From CAZABP01 sp964483245 (GTDB lineage Bacteria > Planctomycetota > UBA1135 > UBA2386): a stretch of 57,985 bases of DNA. Numbering within the stretch: position 1 is the first letter of the stretch; each line of letters begins with the position of its first letter. Made by a program: the position numbers and the translations under genes. Positions 48,044-56,777 of this stretch are shown here, piece after piece. The notes beneath the pieces were generated by a model. The model was not told where the DNA came from. It searched no databases and was given only the letters and a program-made list of their open reading frames with translations. The DNA lies in the NCBI GenBank assembly GCA_964483245.1, contig CAZABP010000028.1:1-57985 (forward strand). Direction: 5' to 3'.

Positions 48044-48907
48044 GTGGTCAAGAAGAGCTCGTTCCTCGAGAAGCTGAGGAACCGTTGGCGCTCCCCATCC
48101 GGGATGCGCATCGACGCCGGTTCGGATCGCACGCCATTGGCGTCGGTCCCGGCGAAGCAGGGGCCGGCCGAGCCGGCCGCACGCACGAAGCTGACGCCGC
48201 GTGAAGACGCGCTGATGGCGCTCGGCGAGGGATTCGCGGAGCTCGCCGGGCTGATGCGCGGCGTGCAGACGCGGCTGGACGGCCAGGGTGAGCAGGCGGC
48301 TGCGCTGGCGACGCGGATCGAGCAGCTGCCGATGCTCGGCGCGGCGCAGCTCGAGGCGCTGCGCGCGCTCGCCGCCTCGATCGAGAAGCAGCAGGCATCC
48401 AGCGACGCGATCCTGACGCGGATCGGCGATCTGCCGCAGGCGCTCGCCACGGTCCAGCGCGCGCTCGACCGCGCTGCGGCGACCGACGAACGCGCGGTCA
48501 CGACGCTGAATGAGTTCCGCACGACGATGGACCGGGTCCAGGGCGCGATCGGCGAGATGGTGCAGAGCAGCAAGACGCAGGCGCAGGCGACGCAGGCGCT
48601 GGTGCAGGACCAACGCGCCGGCCAGCTCCGCGTGCTGGAGACGATCCGCGACGAGCGCACGCAGCACCACCAGGACGTGCGCGAGGTCGTCGACGGCTTC
48701 GGCCGCACGCAGGCGGAGTCGTCGCAGCGGATCGAAGCCGCAACCAAGGAGGGCCTCGGCGCGTTGCGCCGCTCGCACGAGGACCAGGCGACGCGGATCG
48801 CGAAGCTGGTCGCCGAGCAGGGGCGCACGAACCGCGCCGTGGTGGTGTTGACGGTGCTGTCGTTCCTGGCCCTGCTCGCGATCGCGGTCCTGTTGGCGAT
48901 GCGCTAG
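48044..48907 (+). CDS. Tail-anchored coiled-coil protein, unknown
   Basis: 287 residues from GTG 48044, supported by a GGGAGG eight bases upstream. Residues 1-60 are basic and Pro-rich (VKKSSFLEKLRNRWRSPSG). From about 65 to 260 the chain is a long heptad-like helix rich in Ala, Gln, Glu and Arg (AAALATRIEQLPMLGAAQLE, MDRVQGAIGEMVQSSKTQAQ). It ends in a single C-terminal membrane helix (VVVLTVLSFLALLAIAVLLAMR) with almost nothing after it, so the rod would stand in the cytoplasm. Similar layouts occur in methyl-accepting-like or laminin-like coiled coils, but no signalling motif is present. Function unknown. Confidence 0.8.
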   Translation: MVKKSSFLEKLRNRWRSPSGMRIDAGSDRTPLASVPAKQGPAEPAARTKLTPREDALMALGEGFAELAGLMRGVQTRLDGQGEQAAALATRIEQLPMLGAAQLEALRALAASIEKQQASSDAILTRIGDLPQALATVQRALDRAAATDERAVTTLNEFRTTMDRVQGAIGEMVQSSKTQAQATQALVQDQRAGQLRVLETIRDERTQHHQDVREVVDGFGRTQAESSQRIEAATKEGLGALRRSHEDQATRIAKLVAEQGRTNRAVVVLTVLSFLALLAIAVLLAMR

Positions 48908-48916
48908 AAGAACCGG

Positions 48917-49528
48917 ATGCCCGCGCGCCGGCACGTCCACCTGGTCCGCCACGGCGAGACGGTCGGCCGCTCGGCCGAGCGATTCTTCGGCGCGACCGAC
49001 ATCGCGCTCAGCGACGAGGGGCGCGCGCAGGTGCGCGCCCTCGCGCCGCTCGTCGCGGAGCACCGCTTCGCGGCGCTGCTGCACTCGCCGCTGCAGCGCG
49101 CGGTCGAGTCGGCGCGGTTGCTGGTCGCCGCGATGGCGACCGCGCCGGCCCGCATCGAGCCGGTCGAAGCGTTCCGCGAGGTGGACTTCGGGCAGCTCGA
49201 GGGCCTGACCGAGGCGGAGATCGCGGCGCGACACGCCGACTGGTATGCGACCTGGCGTGCCGGCGCCGCCGACTGCTATCCGGCGGGCGAGCGGTTCGAG
49301 GCGTTCGGGGGCCGCGTCGCGGCGGCGTTCCGCGACGCGCTCGCGCGCCACACGGAAGGTGACCTGCTGGTGGTCGCACACAAAGGCGTCATCAAGCGGA
49401 TCCTGATGCACGCGCTCGGTCGCCCGTGGGCCGAAGTCCGCCCGCTGCCGCTCGATCTCGCGTCGCGCAGCATCCTGCAGATCGATGGTGACGGCTGCAC
49501 CTTGGTCGAGTGGAACCGCCTGCCGTGA
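48917..49528 (+). CDS. Histidine phosphatase (phosphoglycerate mutase-like)
   Basis: 203 residues. The catalytic RHG motif is in VHLVRHGETVGRS near residue 10, followed by ALSDEGRAQVRALAPL, SPLQRAVESARLL, the Glu in FREVDFGQLEGLTEAEI and the second catalytic His in VVAHKGVIKRIL. Branch-1 histidine phosphatases include cobalamin phosphatase CobC and cofactor-dependent mutases; FREVDFGQLEGLT is common in the CobC/GpmB-like group, but no cobalamin gene is nearby. Nine bases after the coiled-coil gene and 18 before gltX, so probably the middle gene of a three-gene run. Confidence 0.9.
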   Translation: MPARRHVHLVRHGETVGRSAERFFGATDIALSDEGRAQVRALAPLVAEHRFAALLHSPLQRAVESARLLVAAMATAPARIEPVEAFREVDFGQLEGLTEAEIAARHADWYATWRAGAADCYPAGERFEAFGGRVAAAFRDALARHTEGDLLVVAHKGVIKRILMHALGRPWAEVRPLPLDLASRSILQIDGDGCTLVEWNRLP

Positions 49529-49546
49529 TCCGCTAAAGCCGCGGCG

Positions 49547-51055
49547 ATGACCGCGCCGCCGCGCCTGCGCTTCGCACCGTCACCGACCGGCCCGCTGCAC
49601 CTCGGCGGCGCCCGGACGGCGCTCTACAACTGGGCGGCCGCGCGCGCGCTGGGGGGCAAGTTCCTGCTGCGGATCGAGGACACCGACCAGGCGCGCTCGA
49701 CCGATGCCTCGCTGCAGATCATCCTGCAGGGGCTGCGCTGGCTCGGGCTGGATTGGGACGAGGGGCCGGAGGTCGGCGGCGCGTGCGGGCCGTACTTCCA
49801 GATGCAGCGGCTCGACCGCTACGCGCACTGGACCGAGCAGCTGCTGGCGAGCGGGCACGCGTACCGCTGCTACGCGACGCCGGAGGAAGTGGAGGAGGGT
49901 CGCCGCGCGCTCGAAGCCGCCGGGAAGAAGCCGATGTACGACCGCCGGCACCGCGACCTGACGCCGGCGCAGCAGCGCGAGTTCGAAGCCGCCGGACGTG
50001 CAGCCTCGATCCGGTTCCGGATCCCGCTCGGCGAGACGCTGGTGCTCGACGACCTGTGCAAGGGGCGCGTCGAGCTCGCGACCCACGAGCACGACGACAG
50101 GGTCATGCTGCGGCCCGACGGCGTGCCGCTCTACAACTTCGCCTGCGTCGTCGACGACCACGAGATGCAGATCACGCACGTCGTGCGGGGCGAAGAGCAT
50201 CTGATGAACGGGTTCAAGCAGATGCTGCTGTTCGGCGCGATCGGGGCAGAGCCGCCGCGCTATGCGCACATCCCGCTGATCCTCGGCAAGGACGGCCGCA
50301 AGCTCAGCAAGCGCGAAGCCTCGGTCAACATCCTGGATTACCGCGACGGCGGCTATCCGCCGGAGGCGGTGTTCAACGCGATTGCGCTGCTCGGCTGGAG
50401 CTACTCGGGCGACCGCGAGCTGTTCACGCGCGACGAGCTGATCGCGAAGTTCCGCATCGAGGACATCCACAAGGGGGGCGCCAAGTTCGACCAGGACAAG
50501 CTGCTGGCGATCTGCGGCGAATACATCCGCCGCACGCCGGTGCGCGAGCTGACGCGCCGCGTGCAGCCGTTCCTGATCGCCGGCGGCGCGCCGGCGCAGG
50601 CGTTCACGACGCACGCGCGCTGGCTCGAGAACATCGTCGCGGCCTACCAGGAGCGGTTCCGGCTCTACACCGAGCTGGCGCCGCAGGTGCAGTTCCTGTT
50701 CGTGGAGCAGGTGCTGCTGGATGCGGACGCGCAGCAGAACCTGACGAAGGAGCCGGCAGTGCGCGGCTGGCTCGCGCGTTACGCGGAGCGGCTGGCCGGG
50801 CTGGCGGTGCCACCGTCGTATCCGCGCGACCGTGGCGGCGCCGACGACGGCGCGCCGGATCCGTACCTGTCGCCGGAGCAGCTCGAGCAGGATGCGCGCG
50901 CGTTCGCGACGGAGCTCGGGATCAAGTTCGGGCAGCTCGTGCACCCGCTGCGGGCGGCGTTGACCGGCACGACGAAAGGAGCGGGGCTGTTCGTGCTGCT
51001 GCACCTGATCGGGCGTGAATGGGCGCTGGCGCGGCTGGCGGCAGTCAGCGGCTGA
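49547..51055 (+). CDS. gltX: Glutamyl-tRNA synthetase
   Basis: 502 residues. It charges tRNA-Glu (and possibly tRNA-Gln in organisms with GatCAB). Class I motifs: FAPSPTGPLHLGGARTALYN with HLGG as the HIGH box, and GKDGRKLSKREASVN as KMSKS. Between them lie LRIEDTDQARS, ITHVVRGEEHLMNG and YAHIPLIL. The C-terminal anticodon-binding region is shortened in helical detail but complete in length. No second copy is seen, and no gatCAB genes are nearby, so discriminating or non-discriminating type cannot be told. Confidence 0.96.
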   Translation: MTAPPRLRFAPSPTGPLHLGGARTALYNWAAARALGGKFLLRIEDTDQARSTDASLQIILQGLRWLGLDWDEGPEVGGACGPYFQMQRLDRYAHWTEQLLASGHAYRCYATPEEVEEGRRALEAAGKKPMYDRRHRDLTPAQQREFEAAGRAASIRFRIPLGETLVLDDLCKGRVELATHEHDDRVMLRPDGVPLYNFACVVDDHEMQITHVVRGEEHLMNGFKQMLLFGAIGAEPPRYAHIPLILGKDGRKLSKREASVNILDYRDGGYPPEAVFNAIALLGWSYSGDRELFTRDELIAKFRIEDIHKGGAKFDQDKLLAICGEYIRRTPVRELTRRVQPFLIAGGAPAQAFTTHARWLENIVAAYQERFRLYTELAPQVQFLFVEQVLLDADAQQNLTKEPAVRGWLARYAERLAGLAVPPSYPRDRGGADDGAPDPYLSPEQLEQDARAFATELGIKFGQLVHPLRAALTGTTKGAGLFVLLHLIGREWALARLAAVSG

Positions 51056-51058
51056 GGT

Positions 51059-51892
51059 TCAGCGGCGGCGCGCTGCGATCTCTGACTCCACGTCGTTGCG
51101 CTCGCGCTGCTCGGTGAGGCCGAGACGCCCGCTATATGTCAGCGCGAGTTCGTAGTCGAACTTGACCGCCAGGTCCCTCGACCGCTCGCGCGCCCACGCC
51201 AGCGCATCCATCCGCGGAAACGGAAACATCGCCCACAACACCAGACTCGCCAGCAGCGCGATCCACCCCGCCTGGATCCAGCGCGCGGTCCGATCCGCCG
51301 CATGCCGACCGCGATCCAGGAAACAGAACGTTGCGACGAACCCGCCGATCAGCCCCCCGACGTGCGCTGCGTTGCTGACGACCGGGATCAAGAGCCCCAG
51401 CAGCAGGTTCACCCCGACCATCGTCAACAGGCTGCGCCCGCTCTGCTGCTCGAGGAAGTCGGTCCAGGTCCTTCCGTAGCGCATCTGGATCGACAGCGCG
51501 GCGCCGAGCATCCCGAACAACGCCCCGGAACCACCGACCAGATGCGTGACCGGAGAATGCCACAGCGAGCCGGCGACGCCGCCAGCGATCGCACCGGTCA
51601 CGTACAGCAGCGCGAACCGCACCGGTCCGAGTGCCACCTCGAGCTGCGGGCCGATCGCGAACAGCGCGTAGGTGTTGAACGCGAGGTGCACGATCCCGCC
51701 ATGCAGGAACGCGTGCGTCAACAGCCGCCAGACTTCGTAGTCCGCGACCAGCATCGGCATGCAGGCGCCGAGCTGCAGCAGCTTGTCGAAGTCCGGTTCG
51801 AACGGCCCGGTCGCCACCGCGAGCAGCAGATACGCCGCCAACACGACCGTCGTCACCGGCGCGATCCGCGGCAGGTTCCCGAGTTCGATCAT
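51059..51892 (-). CDS. Rhomboid family intramembrane serine protease
   Basis: 277 residues from ATG 51892, overlapping the stop of the TPR gene (ATGA). Six helices with rhomboid features: WRLLTHAFLHGGIVHLAFNTYALFAIG (the HxxxN of TM2), VGGSGALFGMLGA with the nucleophile Ser in GxSG, and SNAAHVGGLIGGF with the catalytic His in TM6. It cuts single-pass membrane proteins within the bilayer. The C-terminal 50 residues are cytosolic and charged (DVESEIAARRR). Convergent with gltX with three bases between stops. The TPR partner upstream suggests a substrate- or complex-handling role, by position only. Confidence 0.92.
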   Translation of the reverse strand: MIELGNLPRIAPVTTVVLAAYLLLAVATGPFEPDFDKLLQLGACMPMLVADYEVWRLLTHAFLHGGIVHLAFNTYALFAIGPQLEVALGPVRFALLYVTGAIAGGVAGSLWHSPVTHLVGGSGALFGMLGAALSIQMRYGRTWTDFLEQQSGRSLLTMVGVNLLLGLLIPVVSNAAHVGGLIGGFVATFCFLDRGRHAADRTARWIQAGWIALLASLVLWAMFPFPRMDALAWARERSRDLAVKFDYELALTYSGRLGLTEQRERNDVESEIAARRR

Positions 51893-52674
51893 CCGCGCAC
51901 CCGCCACAGCGCGACGCGCGCGCGCGCCCGGAAGTAGCGATCCTCCGGCGACAGCCGGGCGCCCTGCTCCGCCGGCGCCGCGGCCCGCTGCAGCGCGTCG
52001 CGCGCGCCGGACGCATCCCCGGTGCGCCGCTTCGCCTGCGCCAGGAACCACAACGCACGCCGGTTGCCGGGATACGTGCGCGTCAACCGCTCCAGCACGC
52101 TGGCCGCTTCGTGCGGCTCGTCGTTGCGCAGCAGCGCTTCCCCGAGCGCCACGGCCGTCGCGCCGAACGCGAACTCCGGCTGTGCTGCATGGACGTGCCG
52201 CAGCGCCGGCAGTGCATGCCGCGGATGCCCGTGGTGCAGCAGCGCGCGGCCGAGCTCGTCGAGCGTGCCGAGGTGCTCCGGATCGAGTTGCTGCGCGCGG
52301 ACCAGGTGCGGCAGCGCGCGCGCCGGCACGCCGTGCCGCAGCCACATCCGCCCGAGCTGCAGGTGGTCCGCCGCGGTCTCGAAGTGCCGCAGCCGCTCTT
52401 CGAGCTCGCGCAGCGTGCGCTGGTCGACCGACAGCCGTTGGCGCAGCCGGATCCACCGCAGCCGGAGCCACGGCAGCGCCGGCGGATACGCGATCAGGGC
52501 GATGCCGCCGCCGACCAACAGCCAGAGTCCTGCCGCGCGCAGCAGCTCGTGAGCCGAGGCCCACCAGCGGACCAGCCCGACCGGATCGCTGCGCCCGATC
52601 AGGATGATCCCGACGACGCCGGCGGCGGCGAGCCACAACGAGAGCGCGAAGGCGCCGCGGACCGAAAGCGTCAC
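51889..52674 (-). CDS. Membrane-anchored TPR protein
   Basis: 261 residues from GTG 52674. Two N-terminal helices (FALSLWLAAAGVVGIILIG and LLRAAGLWLLVGGGIALIA) are followed by an amphipathic stretch (RLRWIRLRQRLSVDQRTLRE) and four to five tetratricopeptide repeats: AADHLQLGRMWLRHGVPARA, LPHLVRAQQLDPEHLGTLDE, LGRALLHHGHPRHALPALRH, VALGEALLRNDEPHEAASVL, WFLAQAKRRTGDASGARDAL. TPRs hold protein partners. Overlap with the rhomboid start (ATGA) suggests co-production. Specific role unknown. Confidence 0.85.
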   Translation of the reverse strand: MTLSVRGAFALSLWLAAAGVVGIILIGRSDPVGLVRWWASAHELLRAAGLWLLVGGGIALIAYPPALPWLRLRWIRLRQRLSVDQRTLRELEERLRHFETAADHLQLGRMWLRHGVPARALPHLVRAQQLDPEHLGTLDELGRALLHHGHPRHALPALRHVHAAQPEFAFGATAVALGEALLRNDEPHEAASVLERLTRTYPGNRRALWFLAQAKRRTGDASGARDALQRAAAPAEQGARLSPEDRYFRARARVALWRVRG

Positions 52675-52822
52675 CCGCGCAGGAAAGCAGCCGCGCCCGG
52701 CGATGCAACATCCGACACGGCCCGCAGACCCGCGCTGGCATCGCCCGATCCGGACCGCCGTCGAGCGGGCCGTCGCAGCGAGCCGAAGAAGGAGCGGACC
52801 CGTTCCGGTTCCGGCACCGACG

Positions 52823-54970
52823 ATGACGTTCTCCGGCGACCTTGCAGCGATCAACCTCGCGGATGTGTTCCAGAACATCCAGGCGAACCGGACCAGCGGC
52901 GTGCTGGAGGTGACCAGCCATGGCCAGGCGACGTTCGTGCTGTTCGAGCGCGGGCAGGTGGCCGGGTTCTCGGTCGGCGTCGGCAAGGGGATGCCGCTGG
53001 CGCAGCACCTGGTGCAGCGCGGCTGGGTGCAGCCGGCGCAGCTCGATGCGGCGCAGAAGCGCCGCGCGCGCTCGCGCAAGCTGTTGTCGGCGGTGCTGGT
53101 CGAGAGCGGCGCGCTCGGGCAGCCGGAGCTGCAGGCGGCCGTCGCCGAGATCATGAGCGAGGGGGTCTACGACCTGATGCTGTGCAAGGAGGCGACGTTC
53201 CGGTTCACGCCGGACGAGCTGCCGGCGCGGGTCTTCGACGCCGAACAGAAAGCTGCCGGGGTGCGGCTCGAGATCGGGCCGCTGCTGATGGAGAGTGCAC
53301 GGCGGCGCGACGAGTGGGAGCGGATCCACAAGGTCGTGACTTCGGACGACGACCTGTTCCTGCTGCTCGAGGGCTGGGAGCAGCTCGAACTCGACGAGGC
53401 GGGCCAGGCGGTCGCCCCGATGCTGGACGGGCGCACGCCCGTGCGCGACATAGTCGCGGCGCTGACCTGCTCGCGCTTCCAGACGATGAAGGCGATCAGC
53501 GACCTGGTGCTGCAGGGTGCGGCGCGGCCGGCGACGGCGACCGAGCTCGAGGCGATGGTCGAGGAGGCGCTCGGCCAGGGGGACCATGCGGCCGCGATCG
53601 CGATGATGACGCGGATCGTCGGCCTCGAGCGCAACAACCAGACGATGCGCGGGCGTCTGGCCGACCTGCTCGAGCGGGAAGGGCGGCCCGAGGACGCCGC
53701 GGCCGAATACGCGCAGATGGGGTTCGAGGCGGTGCGCGGCGGCGACACGTCGCGGGCGCTCGAGCTGTATGCGACTGCGGCGCGGCTGAACCCGCGCGAC
53801 CTCGTGCTGCACGACCGGCGGCTGCAGCTGCTGGCCGAGCATGGCACCGCGGCGCAGCACAGTGCCGCCCTGGCGGAGCTGACGGCGTTGCTGCTCGAGA
53901 TGGGCCTCGCCGAGCGCGCGCGGCATGCACTGCGAGGCGGCCTCGAGCGGCGTGAGCTGCGCGGCGACGTGACGGTCGTCGCGAAGCTGGCCGAGGTCGA
54001 AGGGATGCTCGCGCACAGCGAGGAGGCGTTCGACCTCTGGCTGCGCGCCGCCGACCTGAGCCACGGCGACGAGCAGGCGCAGACCGCGCATCTGCGGCGC
54101 GCGCAGGAGCTGCGCCCCGACGACCAGGCGCTCGCCAAGCGGATCGAGGACATCGAGACCGGACGCGGGCGGCGGCGGCAGCGCGCGCGCCGGCGCCGGA
54201 TGGTGTTGGCCGCCGCCGGATTGACGGTGCTGGCCGCCGGCACCGCCGGCGTCGCCGAGCTGGTCGCGACGCATCGGATCGTCGCCGCGTTCGGCGAGTT
54301 CGGTGCCGGTCGGAGCGCCGAAGCGGCGCGCGAGCTGAGCGCCGTGCGCGGCAGCTACCGTTGGCTGCCGGCCGGCTACGCCGCCGATGCGCTGCTCGGG
54401 CAGCTCGTCGACGTGCAGTTGCGCAGCGTCGAGACGCAGCTCGCGTCCCACCAGCATCACGAGGTGCTGGCGACGCTGTCGGCGCTGCACGAGGCGCTCG
54501 AGCGCGAGGACCTGCGCCAGCGCCTCGAGGCGATCCTGGAGCGGGTGCGGACCGAGCAGCAGGCGATCGACGTCGTCGAGCTCGCCGCACGCGGCACCGA
54601 GCCGAATGAGCAGGCGCTGAGCGCGATCGAAGCACTGCGGGACCCGCGGCTGCTCGACTATCTGCTCGCGCAGCTCGAAGCGCCGCGCGTGGATCAGCTC
54701 CACCCGTCGCTGCAATGCGCGATCCTGAGGGCACTGATGCGGATGGACAGTCCGCGCACGATGGTCGCGGCGGCCAAGCTGTTCGTGCGCAGCCGCGATT
54801 CGCGCGTGCAGAACGTGCTCCGCACGACGCTCGACCGGGCGGCGCACCACCGGCGCGCCGGCCGCGAGGGGGAATGGCAGGCCGTCTATGCGTGGCTCGA
54901 GAACGCCGCTGGCGAGAGCACGACGGCGCCAGCCGCCCGTGAGGCGCTGAAGCTGCTGCGCGGCGACTGA
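52823..54970 (+). CDS. PATAN/DUF4388-domain protein with TPR and a central membrane helix
   Basis: 715 residues from ATG 52823. The N-terminal 60 residues match DUF4388 (PATAN): MTFSGDLAAINLADVFQNIQ, TSGVLEVTSH, ATFVLFERGQVAGFSVG. A second such block appears in the TPDELPARVF region near residue 130. Then come helical TPR-like repeats (AMMTRIVGLERNNQTMRGRL, ALELYATAARLNPRDLVLHD), one membrane helix (RMVLAAAGLTVLAAGTAGVAELVA near residue 460), and a C-terminal HEAT-like part (ALSAIEALRDPRLLDYLLAQ). In myxobacteria and cyanobacteria PATAN domains occur in polar-growth, gliding and pili regulators. Function here is unknown. Confidence 0.85.
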   Translation: MTFSGDLAAINLADVFQNIQANRTSGVLEVTSHGQATFVLFERGQVAGFSVGVGKGMPLAQHLVQRGWVQPAQLDAAQKRRARSRKLLSAVLVESGALGQPELQAAVAEIMSEGVYDLMLCKEATFRFTPDELPARVFDAEQKAAGVRLEIGPLLMESARRRDEWERIHKVVTSDDDLFLLLEGWEQLELDEAGQAVAPMLDGRTPVRDIVAALTCSRFQTMKAISDLVLQGAARPATATELEAMVEEALGQGDHAAAIAMMTRIVGLERNNQTMRGRLADLLEREGRPEDAAAEYAQMGFEAVRGGDTSRALELYATAARLNPRDLVLHDRRLQLLAEHGTAAQHSAALAELTALLLEMGLAERARHALRGGLERRELRGDVTVVAKLAEVEGMLAHSEEAFDLWLRAADLSHGDEQAQTAHLRRAQELRPDDQALAKRIEDIETGRGRRRQRARRRRMVLAAAGLTVLAAGTAGVAELVATHRIVAAFGEFGAGRSAEAARELSAVRGSYRWLPAGYAADALLGQLVDVQLRSVETQLASHQHHEVLATLSALHEALEREDLRQRLEAILERVRTEQQAIDVVELAARGTEPNEQALSAIEALRDPRLLDYLLAQLEAPRVDQLHPSLQCAILRALMRMDSPRTMVAAAKLFVRSRDSRVQNVLRTTLDRAAHHRRAGREGEWQAVYAWLENAAGESTTAPAAREALKLLRGD

Positions 54971-55066
54971 GCGGGTAGTTCCGCGGCCTGCGCGCACGCG
55001 CGCCGGCGCCGCCGGCATGTGGTTTGCGATCCACTCCGGTTTCGCAGCCCCAGCCGGAGGACAGCA

Positions 55067-56596
55067 ATGCAGTCGGACTACAGATGCGATTCGCCGTGGA
55101 GCGCCGTGCCGGGCTCGCCGCCGCAAATACCGCCGAGCGGACACTTCGACGTCGCGATCGTCGGCGCCGGCATCGCCGGTCTGTCGGTCGCCTACCGCCT
55201 GAGTCTCGAGGGGAAGCGGGTCGTCGTGCTCGACGACGGCGAACCGGGTGGCGGCCAGACCGGACGCACGACGGCGCACCTCGCCAGCGCGATCGACGAC
55301 CGCTTCGTGCAGATCGCGCGGATCCATGGCGCAGACGGCGCGCGGCTCGCCGCTGAGAGCCACGCCGCGGCGATCGACTTCATCGAGCAGACCGCCGTGC
55401 GCGAGGGGATCGACTGCGCGTTCGCGCGCGTGGATGGGTTCCTGCTGCTCGGCCCGGGCGACGACCAGGAACTGCTCGACCAGGAGCTCGCGGCCGCGCG
55501 TGACGCGGGGCTGGTCGTGCAGAAGATTCCGCGCGTGCCGATGCTGCACATCGACTCCGGGCCGGCGCTGCAGTTCGCGCGGCAGGCGCAGTGCGATCCG
55601 ATGCGGTATCTCGCCGGGCTCGTCGCGGCGATCGAACGCCGCGGCGGCGTGCTGGCGTACGGCGTGCACGTGCGCGCGGTCGAGGACGGCGAGCCGGTCC
55701 GGATCGAAGCCGGCGATCACGCCTGGACCGCCGATGCCGTGGTGGTCGCGACGAACTCGCCGTTCATCGACCGGTTCGCGCTGCACACCAAGCAGGCGCC
55801 GTACGTGACGTATGCAGTCGGCATGCGCGTGGTGCAGGATCGCGTCCCGCGCGCGCTGTTCTGGGACACGGCGGAGCCATACCACTATGTCAGGCTGCGC
55901 GGCGAGCCGGACGCGGATGGGCAGGATCTGCTGATCGTCGGCGGCGAGGATCACAAGACCGGCCAGCAGCGCGAGCATGGCGAGCGGTTCGACCGGCTCG
56001 AGGCGTGGGCGCGGCTCCGGTTCCCGATGCTCGGGGAGCGGGTGTTCACATGGTCGGGGCAGGTGCTCGAGACGATCGACGGCCTCGCGTTCCTCGGCCG
56101 CAATCCGGGGGACGAGCACGTGTTCCTCGCGACCGGCGACAGCGGCATGGGCATGACGCACGGCACGATCGCGGGGCTGGTGATCGCGGACCTGATCCTC
56201 GGCCGCGAGAATCCCTGGGCGGAGCTGTACGACCCGGCGCGCAAGCGGCTCGGCGCGGCGCCGCGGTTCCTGCGCGAGAACGTCAACGCCGCGCTGCAGT
56301 ACGCCGCGTGGCTGAGCGGCAGCGAAGTCGCGTCGGTCGAGCAGATCCCGCCGGACTCGGGCGCCGTGATCCGGCGCGGGATCGAGAAGGTCGCGGTCTA
56401 TCGCGATCCCGAGGGCAACCTGCACAGCTGCTCGGCGGCCTGTCCGCACCTGGGCGGTGTCGTCTGTTGGAACGACATCGAGAAGACCTGGGACTGCCCG
56501 CTGCACGGCTCGCGGTTCGACGCGCACGGCGTCGCCGTGCAGGGTCCGGCCAATACGGATCTGGCGAGCAGGGCGGAGGCGCCCGCCCCCAACTGA
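55067..56596 (+). CDS. FAD-dependent oxidoreductase with C-terminal Rieske domain
   Basis: 509 residues from ATG 55067 with GGAGG eight bases upstream. N-terminal FAD-binding motif DVAIVGAGIAGLSVAYRLSL, GGGQTGRTTAHL, and a late VFLATGDSGMGMTHGTIAGL as in the DadA/glycine-oxidase (DAO) family. The last 90 residues are a Rieske [2Fe-2S] domain: CSAACPHLGGVVCWN and DCPLHGSRFDAHG, with the CxH...CxxH ligands. Known relatives pair an amine- or sugar-oxidising flavoprotein with a Rieske electron outlet; the substrate is unknown. The stop codon overlaps the first base pairs of a 130-bp inverted-repeat element. Confidence 0.92.
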   Translation: MQSDYRCDSPWSAVPGSPPQIPPSGHFDVAIVGAGIAGLSVAYRLSLEGKRVVVLDDGEPGGGQTGRTTAHLASAIDDRFVQIARIHGADGARLAAESHAAAIDFIEQTAVREGIDCAFARVDGFLLLGPGDDQELLDQELAAARDAGLVVQKIPRVPMLHIDSGPALQFARQAQCDPMRYLAGLVAAIERRGGVLAYGVHVRAVEDGEPVRIEAGDHAWTADAVVVATNSPFIDRFALHTKQAPYVTYAVGMRVVQDRVPRALFWDTAEPYHYVRLRGEPDADGQDLLIVGGEDHKTGQQREHGERFDRLEAWARLRFPMLGERVFTWSGQVLETIDGLAFLGRNPGDEHVFLATGDSGMGMTHGTIAGLVIADLILGRENPWAELYDPARKRLGAAPRFLRENVNAALQYAAWLSGSEVASVEQIPPDSGAVIRRGIEKVAVYRDPEGNLHSCSAACPHLGGVVCWNDIEKTWDCPLHGSRFDAHGVAVQGPANTDLASRAEAPAPN

Positions 56597-56724
56597 TCCT
56601 GCTCCAAATGCCTGTTGATGTCCGTTTTGCTGCCATCCTGGCAGGCTCCTGGGGCCTGGAACCCCCAAGGAATGGTCGCCGCGGGCTGGGCTTCGGGCCA
56701 TCAACAGCCATTTGGAGCAGGATC
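56595..56724. repeat. 130-bp inverted-repeat element (MITE-like)
   Basis: Arms of 26 bases with one mismatch (56595-56620, starting GATCCTGCTCCAAATG, and 56699-56724, ending TTTGGAGCAGGATC) enclose about 78 bases with smaller internal palindromes (CTCCTGGGG...CCCCCAAGG). There is no gene inside. It begins at the TGA of the oxidoreductase gene. Size and perfect ends suggest a miniature transposable element or a REP-like palindrome; target-site duplication is not obvious (TGATC on the left, GATCTTT on the right). Confidence 0.7.
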
Positions 56725-56777
56725 TTTGGGGCAGGAGCTTTGCGGAGGGTGCGCAACCGGCGTAACCACGTCCCCCG

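Noticed and set aside
48917..49528. Assignment of the histidine phosphatase as CobC
   Set aside because: Motifs fit the group, but no cobalamin biosynthesis gene is in the window, so only the family is called.
51059..56704. A minus-strand frame open for more than 5.6 kb across several genes
   Set aside because: It is a by-product of very high GC. Only its last 834 bases (the rhomboid protease) make sense; the rest is antisense to the PATAN and FAD/Rieske genes, has runs of Arg/Ala/Gln and no domain.
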